A DNA stretch of 64,000 bases from an uncultured Lachnospiraceae bacterium. GTDB taxonomy: Bacteria; Bacillota; Clostridia; Lachnospirales; Lachnospiraceae. The notes beneath the pieces are model-generated. The model searched no databases. It was not told the origin of the DNA and saw only the letters and a list, made by a program, of their open reading frames with translations. The stretch lies in the NCBI GenBank assembly GCA_905235745.1, contig CAJOMN010000006.1:1-64000 (forward strand), in the 5' to 3' direction. Positions 52,142-60,354 of this stretch are shown piece after piece (the stretch's first letter is position 1; every line of letters begins with the position of its first letter). Both the position numbers and the translations under genes were made by a program.

Positions 52142-52738
52142 ATGAGACGTTCAAAAAGTTCAGGCGCGCCGTCGCTTTCGTATATCAATCACGAGAGAAA
52201 ATTTAATGTATACATGTTCTATCAGATACTGCAATGGATATTTCTGGTATTCATTGCGGTCTTTATGGGCGCTGCACTCGTATACGCATTCGGGATCAGA
52301 ACAAGTGTTGTCGGAGACTCAATGGAACCGGCTCTTTCAAACGGACAGGAAGTACTGATCGACAAGATCGCATATCAGTTCTCCGCTCCCAAACAGGGAG
52401 ATGTAATAGTGTTTCGTCCGAATGGCAACGAAAATGCCCACCTTTCGGTAAAAAGGGTGGTCGCGACTCCGGGTGACACCATTCAGATCGTCCAGGGTAA
52501 AGTAGTTATCAACGGTTCCGTCTATGTCAAGGACAAGGCGGATGATACAAGGGACCCGGGAATCGCGGAATCCGAGATCGTCCTCGGCGCCGACGAGTAC
52601 TTTGTGCTCGGAGACAACAGGCGCAGTTCCGAGGATTCACGAAGCGCCAACATAGGAAACATCAGCAGGGGAATGATCGAAGGGAAAGCATGGTACCATC
52701 TGAAAGGGAAGAATTCCGCTGCGGGGAGAGTGGAGTGA
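52142..52738 (+). CDS. lepB: Signal peptidase I
   Basis: 198 residues from ATG 52142, chosen because an upstream in-frame start would lie before the terminator. One N-terminal membrane span (~25-50), then catalytic Ser60 in GDSMEPAL and Lys104 in VKRVVATPGD, and GDNRRSSEDSR. It removes signal peptides outside the membrane. A second, shorter signal peptidase gene lies 0.9 kb downstream. RBS weak (GGGGG 14 bases upstream). Confidence 0.92.
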   Translation: MRRSKSSGAPSLSYINHERKFNVYMFYQILQWIFLVFIAVFMGAALVYAFGIRTSVVGDSMEPALSNGQEVLIDKIAYQFSAPKQGDVIVFRPNGNENAHLSVKRVVATPGDTIQIVQGKVVINGSVYVKDKADDTRDPGIAESEIVLGADEYFVLGDNRRSSEDSRSANIGNISRGMIEGKAWYHLKGKNSAAGRVE

Positions 52739-53577
52739 TGCAGGTTCAGTGGTATCCGGGACATATGACAAAAGCCAAAAGGATGATGCTTGATGAGATT
52801 AAGCTGATCGATCTTGTCATAGAGCTTTTGGATGCAAGGGCGCCGCTGTCTTCGCGCAATCCCGACATCGACGAGATGTCGAAAGGGAAAGCGCGTCTTG
52901 TTCTTCTGAACAAATCGGATCTTGCCGATCCCGACAGGAATAACGCATGGTTACAATATTTCCGGGAGCATGGTATAACAGCACTTACCGTGGATTCCCG
53001 AAACAGGGAGGGATTCGGCCGTATAGGAAAATCCGTTGAGGAAGTGTGCCGCGATAAAAAGGAACGCGACCAAAAGAGAGGGATAATGAACAGACCTGTC
53101 CGGGCTATGGTTGTCGGAATCCCCAATGTGGGCAAATCCACGTTTATCAATTCCATGTGCAGAAAATCAAGCGCCAGGGTTGGAAACAAGCCCGGAGTGA
53201 CAAAAGGGAAGCAGTGGATACGCCTTGACAAGACCACGGAACTGCTTGATACACCGGGAATATTATGGCCCAGATTTGAAGATGAGACAACAGGTATTAA
53301 CCTTGCATATATAGGTTCGATAAACGATGAGATAATTGATGAGACGGAGCTTGCGACGGGACTCATCTCCTATATTGCAGGATCATATGCAGGGGCACTG
53401 TATGACAGATACGGAGTCGACGAGAGCCTGGATGCGGTCGGGATATTGGGCGGTATAGCAAACAAGAGAGGATGTCTCAAAAAGGGCGGAGAATGTGACT
53501 ATTCCAAAGCAGCCAATATCGTACTCGACGATTTCAGATCCGGAAAGCTCGGAAGGATCACGCTCGAAGAACCGTAA
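52738..53577 (+). CDS. rbgA: Ribosome biogenesis GTPase RbgA (YlqF)
   Basis: 279 residues from ATG 52738, overlapping the lepB stop (TGATG) with GGAGAG upstream. QWYPGHMTKAKR is the family start. The GTPase is circularly permuted: NKSD (G4) precedes GIPNVGKST (G1) and DTPG (G3). It is needed for late assembly of the 50S subunit. A C-terminal helical domain completes the normal length. Confidence 0.96.
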   Translation: MQVQWYPGHMTKAKRMMLDEIKLIDLVIELLDARAPLSSRNPDIDEMSKGKARLVLLNKSDLADPDRNNAWLQYFREHGITALTVDSRNREGFGRIGKSVEEVCRDKKERDQKRGIMNRPVRAMVVGIPNVGKSTFINSMCRKSSARVGNKPGVTKGKQWIRLDKTTELLDTPGILWPRFEDETTGINLAYIGSINDEIIDETELATGLISYIAGSYAGALYDRYGVDESLDAVGILGGIANKRGCLKKGGECDYSKAANIVLDDFRSGKLGRITLEEP

Positions 53578-53592
53578 CAGAGGAAGCTGCCA

Positions 53593-54138
53593 ATGAGCAA
53601 AGGAAAGAAGAAAAAAAGAAAAGGCGGTATCATCCGCGGTATGCTTGATACAGGGCTCTTTATACTTGCTGTTCTTCTGATCGCCTTCATCATGTCGAGG
53701 TTTGTTGTGGAGCGTGTCAGGGTTCACAATCACTCAATGGAGCATACGCTTGAGGAAGGGGACAGTGTTATAATCGACAAGCTCTCATACAGGTTCAGGG
53801 AACCGAGAAGATATGAGATCATAGTATTTCGGCAGAAGGGAACGGGAGAAGACCTGATAAAGCGTGTTATAGGACTGCCTTTTGAAACCGTTCAGATAAT
53901 CGACGGTGATTTTTATATCGACGGAGAACGGATAGAGGATGCAGAGGGGCTTGATAAGGCCGAATATGCCGGTCTGGCGGCGGAGCCGGTCAGGCTGTCC
54001 GTCGGGGAATATTTTGTTGTTGGTGACAACAGGGCTGAAAGCATCGATTCGCGCTATGATGAGGTCGGTGTAGTAACCGCGACGAGAATAGAAGGCAGAA
54101 TGTTGTGCAGACTCGGGTTTCGGACGAATGGCAAATAG
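53593..54138 (+). CDS. lepB: Signal peptidase I, second copy
   Basis: 181 residues, RBS GAGGAAG. A basic start KKKKRKGG precedes one membrane span (~20-38). Catalytic Ser48 in HNHSMEHTL and Lys90 in LIKRVIGLP; GDNRAESIDSR matches the family. The Ser motif is HSMEHT rather than the usual GxSMxPT, so specificity may differ from the first copy. It overlaps rnhB by 11 bases. Confidence 0.9.
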   Translation: MSKGKKKKRKGGIIRGMLDTGLFILAVLLIAFIMSRFVVERVRVHNHSMEHTLEEGDSVIIDKLSYRFREPRRYEIIVFRQKGTGEDLIKRVIGLPFETVQIIDGDFYIDGERIEDAEGLDKAEYAGLAAEPVRLSVGEYFVVGDNRAESIDSRYDEVGVVTATRIEGRMLCRLGFRTNGK

Positions 54139-54892
54139 CATAAGTGATATCAAAACCGAATACAGTGCGTTAAAAGATGATGAGTATGATGATTTTATCG
54201 CCAGGTACTCACATGATGACAGGAGCGGTGTTGTAAGGCTCGTGGAGCAGGCAGCCAAAAAGAAGGAAAAATATATTGCCGAGCTCGAGCGGACAGAGCA
54301 CATGTTATCATATGAAAGGAAGTACGGCGCATATTCCGCGATATGCGGCATAGATGAAGCGGGGAGAGGCCCCCTTGCCGGACCCGTTGTTGCAGGTGCC
54401 GTGATCCTGCCTGCCAATGAGAGGATACTGTACCTGAACGATTCCAAGCAATTGTCTGCCGCAAAGCGTGAGGAACTGTACGATATCATATATGAGCGTG
54501 CGATCTGTGCGGCAGTCGGGATCGTGGGGCATGAGCGTATCGATGAGATTAATATTCTGCAGGCAACATACGAGGCAATGCGTATTGCGGTTATGAATCT
54601 GTCCCAAAGACCCGATATATTATTAAACGATGCAGTTACCATTCCGGGAATTGACATACAGCAGGTTCCGATCATCAAAGGGGATGCCAAGAGCTGTTCC
54701 ATTGCAGCGGCAAGTATCATAGCCAAGGTGACAAGGGACAGGATAATGACCGAGATGGATAAGCTGTATCCCATGTACGGATTTGCGCAGAATAAAGGTT
54801 ACGGATCCGCACAGCATATAGAAGCTATCAGACAATACGGACCGTGTGAGATACACAGAAGAACATTTATAGGAAATTTTGTATCAGACTGA
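54128..54892 (+). CDS. rnhB: Ribonuclease HII
   Basis: 254 residues. A ~70-residue helical N-terminal extension, typical of Firmicutes RnhB, precedes the catalytic core: ICGIDEAGRGPLAGPVVAGA (Asp-Glu), then DSKQLS and later Asp in IKGDAKSCSIAAASI. It removes ribonucleotides from DNA-RNA hybrids. Confidence 0.97.
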   Translation: MANSISDIKTEYSALKDDEYDDFIARYSHDDRSGVVRLVEQAAKKKEKYIAELERTEHMLSYERKYGAYSAICGIDEAGRGPLAGPVVAGAVILPANERILYLNDSKQLSAAKREELYDIIYERAICAAVGIVGHERIDEINILQATYEAMRIAVMNLSQRPDILLNDAVTIPGIDIQQVPIIKGDAKSCSIAAASIIAKVTRDRIMTEMDKLYPMYGFAQNKGYGSAQHIEAIRQYGPCEIHRRTFIGNFVSD

Positions 54893-54909
54893 GCCTTGCG
54901 GGAGACGAT

Positions 54910-56838
54910 ATGCCTTTAACGATTGACGGTAACTATGCAAACAGTGATCAGACAAGAATAGGGAGCAATCCGGTCTATACGGATAGTGTAAGGGAAGTTC
55001 CGTCAGGTACTTACGGATCGTCCGCGACCGAGGGGCTGTCCCAAGGTCAGACCGTATCCGGGCAGATCGTTGACAAGGAAGGCGATCAGGTGACGATACG
55101 CCTCGACAATGACCGGACGATCTCGGCCAAGCTTGCCGGAAACGCCGACATCGAGGTCGGAATGAAGCTGACCTTTGAGATCGCTAAGAGCGATGGCAAG
55201 CTCGCGCTCCGTCCGTTATATTCCAATCTGTCCGGAAGCAGTGCCGCGATGTCAGCCTTAAAGGCAGCGGGACTTCCGGTTAATAACACGACTCTTACCA
55301 TGACCGACAAGATGATGTCGGAAAGCATGCCCATCAACAGAAATGCGTTGGCGCAGATGTTCAGAAACGTCTCGTCATTCTCCAATGTGTCACCCGAATC
55401 GATAGTCCAGATGACAAAGCTCAACATGCCCCTTACCGAATCGAGTGTCATCCAGTTCGACAATTACCGCAATTTTGAACATCAGATAACCGGAGATCTC
55501 CAGAACGCGGCAAACGGGATCGCTGATCTGCTTGGTGAAGCGGTCAGCCTGGCGGGAGACGGAGAAGCCGCGGCAGCGTTTGCGGGGCTATCCGCGGGGG
55601 AAGTTATCGGCGAGGTTCTGGAGCTTATTGATACAGGCAGCCTCGAGACGATATTACCCGAAAACGGACAGACGGCAGAAGGCAGTATACCCGGAGCCGT
55701 ACAAACAGACACCATGCAAACAGATACCGTGCAAACGGGTGTCGTACAGGAGAATGCAGAACCGGGCGCGGCAGCGTCATCCGATGCCGCTGTCAATCCG
55801 AATCTGTCTCTTACCGCTGCAGAACAGCAGACGCTCGTGGATGACCTGCAGAGTCTTATGATCCTTGCGGGGAAAGGCTCTGATATTCATGAGCCTCTTA
55901 ATCCGTCGGATGTCATTACTTCGATAAAAGAGCTTGTACAGGAGTATCCGCCTGATGAGGTTATCAGGGTGGAGGAAGCGGAACTTCCCGCATATTCCGA
56001 AGAAACAAATGAAGCCGTGGAGGAGGGCAACCTTCAAAATGCCGAGCGTTCCGAGGTCAACAGCCTGCGGGAGCATGCGGACGGAGCCGCACCGGCTGCC
56101 GATGCCGGGAAGGAAGCCAATCCCGCCGCCGCTTCGGGTAGTCAGGATATTCCTGTCAAGGCGCAGATACATGAGAAATTGAACGAAGTGCTCAGATCGG
56201 AGGGTTTTACAAAGCTTGTCAGGGATTCTGTCAAGGCGCAGATGTCCATAAGACCCGAAGACGTTGCCGAAAAGGGCAAGATAGAGGAACTGTATGACAA
56301 GATCCAGAAGACTTCGGGAAAGATCAGCCAGATCATGGAAAACATCGGAAGATCAGACTCGCCTGTTGCCGCTTCCGCACAGGCGCTTACCGATAATGTT
56401 AACTTCATGAACGAGCTGAACCAGTTCGTCAATTATGTCCAGCTTCCGCTCAAAATGGCCGGTGAGGACGCAAACGGCGAACTGTATGTATATACCAACC
56501 GCAAGAATCTTGCCGACAATGACGGTAACTATTCGGCGCTCCTGCATCTTGATATGGAGCATTTAGGCCCGATGGACGTGTATGTTATGATGCGTGACCA
56601 TACAAAGGTCAGCACGAACTTTTTCCTCGAAAGCGAGGAAATGCTTGATTTTATTGAATCCCACATTGATGAACTTACGCGCCGTCTTACCGAAAAAGGA
56701 TATAATACGGATACAAAGGTAACGCAAAGGGAAGCCGGTAAACCCATCACTCCGATCGCGGATGAATTCACAAAGGAAGATGCCGCAACCTCGGCACCGG
56801 TGGCGGCAGCACGGATGCGTTTTGATGTCAGGGCGTGA
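54910..56838 (+). CDS. FliK-like flagellar hook-length control protein
   Basis: 642 residues. The N-terminal half is low-complexity, rich in Gly, Ser, Ala and acidic residues, with a small beta domain near 45-100 (VSGQIVDKEGDQVTIRLDND). The C-terminal ~110 residues (ELYVYTNRKNLADNDG, LLHLDMEHLGPMDVYVMM, FFLESEEMLDFIESH) match the flagellar hook-length/Flg_hook C-terminal fold, which signals the export switch when the hook is complete. The next gene is an FlhB C-terminal-like protein, its natural partner. No other flagellar genes are in the window. Confidence 0.78.
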   Translation: MPLTIDGNYANSDQTRIGSNPVYTDSVREVPSGTYGSSATEGLSQGQTVSGQIVDKEGDQVTIRLDNDRTISAKLAGNADIEVGMKLTFEIAKSDGKLALRPLYSNLSGSSAAMSALKAAGLPVNNTTLTMTDKMMSESMPINRNALAQMFRNVSSFSNVSPESIVQMTKLNMPLTESSVIQFDNYRNFEHQITGDLQNAANGIADLLGEAVSLAGDGEAAAAFAGLSAGEVIGEVLELIDTGSLETILPENGQTAEGSIPGAVQTDTMQTDTVQTGVVQENAEPGAAASSDAAVNPNLSLTAAEQQTLVDDLQSLMILAGKGSDIHEPLNPSDVITSIKELVQEYPPDEVIRVEEAELPAYSEETNEAVEEGNLQNAERSEVNSLREHADGAAPAADAGKEANPAAASGSQDIPVKAQIHEKLNEVLRSEGFTKLVRDSVKAQMSIRPEDVAEKGKIEELYDKIQKTSGKISQIMENIGRSDSPVAASAQALTDNVNFMNELNQFVNYVQLPLKMAGEDANGELYVYTNRKNLADNDGNYSALLHLDMEHLGPMDVYVMMRDHTKVSTNFFLESEEMLDFIESHIDELTRRLTEKGYNTDTKVTQREAGKPITPIADEFTKEDAATSAPVAAARMRFDVRA

Positions 56839-56839
56839 T

Positions 56840-57124
56840 ATGGCAGAAGAGGACAAGAAGAAAATCAAACAGGCTGTCGCCATTGAATACGATCCCAATG
56901 ACATGGCACCCAAGATCGTCGCAACCGGGCGCGGAAAGGTAGCCGAGAGGATCATCGAGCAGGCGAAAGAGAACGACGTACCGATACATGAAGACGAAAA
57001 GCTTGCGGGAACGCTCTCTAAGCTTGATATCGGAGAATATATCCCGCCTGAACTGTATGAGGTAGTGGCGGAGATTCTTGTATTTGTCGACAACATGGAG
57101 AAGATAAGATCGAAACTGAAATAA
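56840..57124 (+). CDS. FlhB C-terminal-like export switch protein
   Basis: 94 residues from ATG 56840. KQAVAIEYDPNDMAPKIVATG and NDVPIHEDEKLAGTLSKLDIGEYIPPELYEVVAEIL match the cytoplasmic domain of FlhB/EscU. The autocleavage NPTH motif and the membrane part are absent, so it is the stand-alone FlhB-like form (YlqH type) found near rnhB in Firmicutes. It probably works with the FliK-like protein encoded just upstream. Confidence 0.9.
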   Translation: MAEEDKKKIKQAVAIEYDPNDMAPKIVATGRGKVAERIIEQAKENDVPIHEDEKLAGTLSKLDIGEYIPPELYEVVAEILVFVDNMEKIRSKLK

Positions 57125-57125
57125 T

Positions 57126-57479
57126 ATGAATACGAGAAAAGTCGGATCTGCCAAAGAGGACGAAGCGGCGCGGTATCTTACAAGCCGCGGACTAACAATA
57201 CTGGAGAAGAACTATTCGAACCGGTTCGGTGAGATAGATATAATAGCACTTGACGGAAACTGCACGGTATTCGTTGAGGTCAAATACAGAAAAGGCATCG
57301 GCTCGGGACATCCGGAGGAAGCGGTTGGCGCTTCGAAGATAAGGAAGATAGCAAAGGTCGCCGATCATTACCGCGTATGCAGGAAGCTTTCCGAATCGGA
57401 TCCGGTCCGTTTTGATGTAGTCGCGATCGAGAATGACAGTATCAGATGGTACAGGAACGCTTTCGAGTATCCGTTCTAA
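57126..57479 (+). CDS. yraN: YraN family putative endonuclease (UPF0102)
   Basis: 117 residues. NYSNRFGEIDIIALDGN followed by VFVEVKYRKG is the PD-(D/E)XK core (Glu-Asp, then ExK) of the UPF0102 family, suspected Holliday-junction-resolvase-like nucleases. It starts 1 base after the FlhB-like gene. Its stop codon overlaps the convergent prs stop. Confidence 0.94.
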   Translation: MNTRKVGSAKEDEAARYLTSRGLTILEKNYSNRFGEIDIIALDGNCTVFVEVKYRKGIGSGHPEEAVGASKIRKIAKVADHYRVCRKLSESDPVRFDVVAIENDSIRWYRNAFEYPF

Positions 57480-58681
57480 GCGTTGTCATCCGCGAGAAAT
57501 TCCATTTCCAGTCTTTGGTTATAGCGCCTGAGCACTTCCTGGATCTTTTCGGTATTCGTAAGAACCTTGGACATCGCGATGTCGTGATTCATGTAATCCA
57601 CTACCGTAGCCAGAAAATCACTCATATCCGCTTCGATAAAATAAGGTCTTGAATTGATCTCGGGATCATGGTAACACAGATTAGTACATATGATCTTATC
57701 GAACAGGCAGTTGTCGTATGCTTTGTCGAAGATATCTATTCCCTCGGTAAACAGTCCGAAAGTGGTGCATACATATACATGCTTAGCATTCATTGATTTG
57801 AGCTGGGCTGCCGTATCCATCATACTTCCGCCGGAGCTTATCATATCATCGATAATAATAACGTCCTTACCGTCGATCTCATCTCCGAGGAATTCATGAG
57901 CGACGATCGGGTTCTTGCCGTTGATGACCTTGGTATAATCGCGCCTCTTGTAGAACATACCCGTATTAACCCCGAGAACGCCCGCAAAATATACCGCGCG
58001 TTCAAGAGCGCCTTCATCGGGGCTTATTACAACAAGGTGCTCCTTGTCGATTATAAGATCCCTTTCGTAGTGGATAAGAGCCGAGATGAACTCATACGGA
58101 GGAGTAAAGTTATCGAATCCGCAAAGCGGTATGGAATTCTGAACCTTGGGGTCATGCGCATCGAAAGTGATCACATCGTTGACTCCCATATTTGCCAGCT
58201 CCTCAAGCGCCATGGCACAGTCAAGGGATTCGCGCAGGGAACGTCTGTGCTGGCGGGATTCATACAAAAAAGGCATCACAACCGTGATACGGTGTGCTTT
58301 GCCGCCTATCGCAGCAATTACGCGCTTGACGTCCATATATATGTCGTCCGGTGACATTTGGTGAACAAATCCGTTGACGGTAAATGAATTGCTGTGATTG
58401 CATATGTCTGCAAAGATATATATATCCCTGCCTCTTGCCGTGTCACGCAGAACCGATTTGCCTTCTCCGGTTCCGAATCTCGGCCATTCGCAGTCGATAA
58501 TGTAGGAGTCTTTGGAATAATTGAAGAATGCGGAAGAATCCCGATTATTGAGATTCTGATGCTTTCTGTACTCGGCTATACGTTTGTCCACAGCCTGCCC
58601 CAGTTCCCTGAAGCTTTCGTGTACTATCAGACCGAGAGGAGCTACCGGCATTATATCTTCTATGTTTATATGTTCCGCCAT
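57476..58681 (-). CDS. prs: Ribose-phosphate pyrophosphokinase, long form
   Basis: 401 residues on the minus strand from ATG 58681 (AAGGTGG 9 bases upstream; a longer frame adds 10 residues with no RBS). It has the PRPP synthase fold: RDIYIFADICNHSN, VVMPFLYESRQHRRS, TFDAHDP, and the PRPP-binding loop IIIDDMISSGGSMMD. It makes PRPP for nucleotides, histidine and tryptophan. It is ~85 residues longer than the usual 315, with an N-terminal extension and changed PRPP loop (ISSGGS in place of DTAGT), so it belongs to a divergent class seen in Lachnospiraceae. Its stop overlaps yraN by 4 bases. Confidence 0.88.
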   Translation of the reverse strand: MAEHINIEDIMPVAPLGLIVHESFRELGQAVDKRIAEYRKHQNLNNRDSSAFFNYSKDSYIIDCEWPRFGTGEGKSVLRDTARGRDIYIFADICNHSNSFTVNGFVHQMSPDDIYMDVKRVIAAIGGKAHRITVVMPFLYESRQHRRSLRESLDCAMALEELANMGVNDVITFDAHDPKVQNSIPLCGFDNFTPPYEFISALIHYERDLIIDKEHLVVISPDEGALERAVYFAGVLGVNTGMFYKRRDYTKVINGKNPIVAHEFLGDEIDGKDVIIIDDMISSGGSMMDTAAQLKSMNAKHVYVCTTFGLFTEGIDIFDKAYDNCLFDKIICTNLCYHDPEINSRPYFIEADMSDFLATVVDYMNHDIAMSKVLTNTEKIQEVLRRYNQRLEMEFLADDNA

Positions 58682-58754
58682 GTTCTGTACCCACCTTCGC
58701 AAGCGCTGCAATATTATTATAATAGTTTAGCAATTTATATGATTTTTTTCTACT

Positions 58755-58781
58755 GTTATTTTCGTAAATAACATATATAAT
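58755..58781 (+). promoter_or_regulatory. Palindrome and -10 box before gltX
   Basis: GTTATTT-TCGT-AAATAAC (58755-58772) has perfect 7-bp arms and lies just upstream of TATAAT (58776-58781), which points to gltX. A regulator here could also act on the divergent prs gene. No T-box features are present in the gltX leader. Confidence 0.45.
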
Positions 58782-58885
58782 ATGATGATAGGGCTTCAAG
58801 GTCAAAATATATACATGCAGGCATGATAAGCGCTGTGCCCATGAAGCCTGCAAAAAAAGATAGAAATAATAAGAGGTAATTGTCA

Positions 58886-60334
58886 ATGAATAATATCAGA
58901 ACGAGATTTGCACCGAGTCCCACGGGAAGAATGCATGTGGGAAACCTGCGTACCGCGCTATACGCGTATCTGATCGCCAAACACGAGGGAGGGAAATTCC
59001 TGCTGCGTATCGAGGATACCGATCAGGAAAGGTATGTTGACGGAGCGGTTGACATAATATATCGAACGATGAGTAAGACCGGCCTGATACATGATGAAGG
59101 CCCCGATAAGGACGGCGGATGCGGCCCGTATATCCAGAGCGAGAGACAGGCTGCCGGGATATACCTCAAATATGCGAAGCAGCTTGTTGATGAGAAGAAA
59201 GCCTATTACTGCTTCTGTTCCAAGGAAAGACTTGACGGTCTGTCAAGAAAGGTTGGAGACAAAGAGATAAACGTATATGACAAGCACTGTCTGTCGCTTA
59301 CGCCCGAACAGGTTAAGGCCAATCTGGAGAGCGGCATGCCGTATGTGATAAGGCAGAATAATCCCGACACGGGAACAACGGTATTTCATGATGAGATATA
59401 CGGTGATATCACTGTTGATAATGCCGAGCTTGATGATATGATACTCATCAAGTCCGACGGATACCCGACATATAATTTTGCGAATGTAATAGACGATCAC
59501 CTTATGGGCATCACGCACGTTGTAAGGGGCAATGAGTATCTGTCCTCGACACCCAAGTATAACAGGCTCTACGAGGCTTTCGGATGGGATATACCGGTAT
59601 ATGTCCATTGTCCGCTCATTACCGATGAGGAACATAAAAAGCTTTCCAAAAGAAGCGGTCACTCATCATATGAGGATCTGATAGAGCAGGGATTTGTATC
59701 CGAAGCGGTCGTGAATTTTGTCGCGCTTCTCGGGTGGTCTCCGGACGACAATGTTGAGAAAATGAGTCTTGATGAACTGATAAGCAAGTTCGATTATACC
59801 AAGATGAGCAAATCACCTGCTGTATTTGACTATACCAAGCTGAAATGGATGAACGGAGAATATATCAAGGCAATGGATTTTGATGTGTTCTACGAGACGG
59901 CCCTTCCGTACATTAAAGAGGTTGTCACCAAAGACCTTGATCTTGGGAAGATCGCAGCTATGGTCAAGACGAGGATAGAGATATTCCCGGATATAAGGGA
60001 TCATATTGATTTCTTCGAAAAGGTTCCGGAATATGATATTTCCATGTATACGCACAAGAAGATGAAGACGGACGCCGCGTCAAGTCTGGCGCTTCTAAAG
60101 GACGTGCTGCCTCTTCTGGAAGAGTGTGATGATTATTCCAATGATAATCTTTTTGCGCTGCTTTCCGGTTATGCGCAGCAGAAGGATTACAAAACAGGGT
60201 ATGTTATGTGGCCGTTAAGAACCGCACTTTCCGGTAAGCAGATGACGCCGGGAGGCGCTACGGAGCTTATGGAAGTGCTCGGAAAGGAAGAGTCGCTAAA
60301 GCGTATAGGTGATGCAATAGAAAAGCTATCGTAA
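58886..60334 (+). CDS. gltX: Glutamyl-tRNA synthetase
   Basis: 482 residues from ATG 58886 (AAGAGG 9 bases upstream). A class I synthetase: [13 protein letters not shown] (HIGH), [10 protein letters not shown], and KLSKRSGH (KMSKS). The C-terminal anticodon-binding part is helical ([13 protein letters not shown]). It charges tRNA-Glu and possibly tRNA-Gln for amidation. Confidence 0.97.
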   Translation: MNNIRTRFAPSPTGRMHVGNLRTALYAYLIAKHEGGKFLLRIEDTDQERYVDGAVDIIYRTMSKTGLIHDEGPDKDGGCGPYIQSERQAAGIYLKYAKQLVDEKKAYYCFCSKERLDGLSRKVGDKEINVYDKHCLSLTPEQVKANLESGMPYVIRQNNPDTGTTVFHDEIYGDITVDNAELDDMILIKSDGYPTYNFANVIDDHLMGITHVVRGNEYLSSTPKYNRLYEAFGWDIPVYVHCPLITDEEHKKLSKRSGHSSYEDLIEQGFVSEAVVNFVALLGWSPDDNVEKMSLDELISKFDYTKMSKSPAVFDYTKLKWMNGEYIKAMDFDVFYETALPYIKEVVTKDLDLGKIAAMVKTRIEIFPDIRDHIDFFEKVPEYDISMYTHKKMKTDAASSLALLKDVLPLLEECDDYSNDNLFALLSGYAQQKDYKTGYVMWPLRTALSGKQMTPGGATELMEVLGKEESLKRIGDAIEKLS

Positions 60335-60354
60335 CAGAACAGTAAAGGAGAAGT

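Noticed and set aside
58711..58885. T-box riboswitch before gltX
   Set aside because: No T-box core sequence or stem I features; only a palindrome and -10 box are present.
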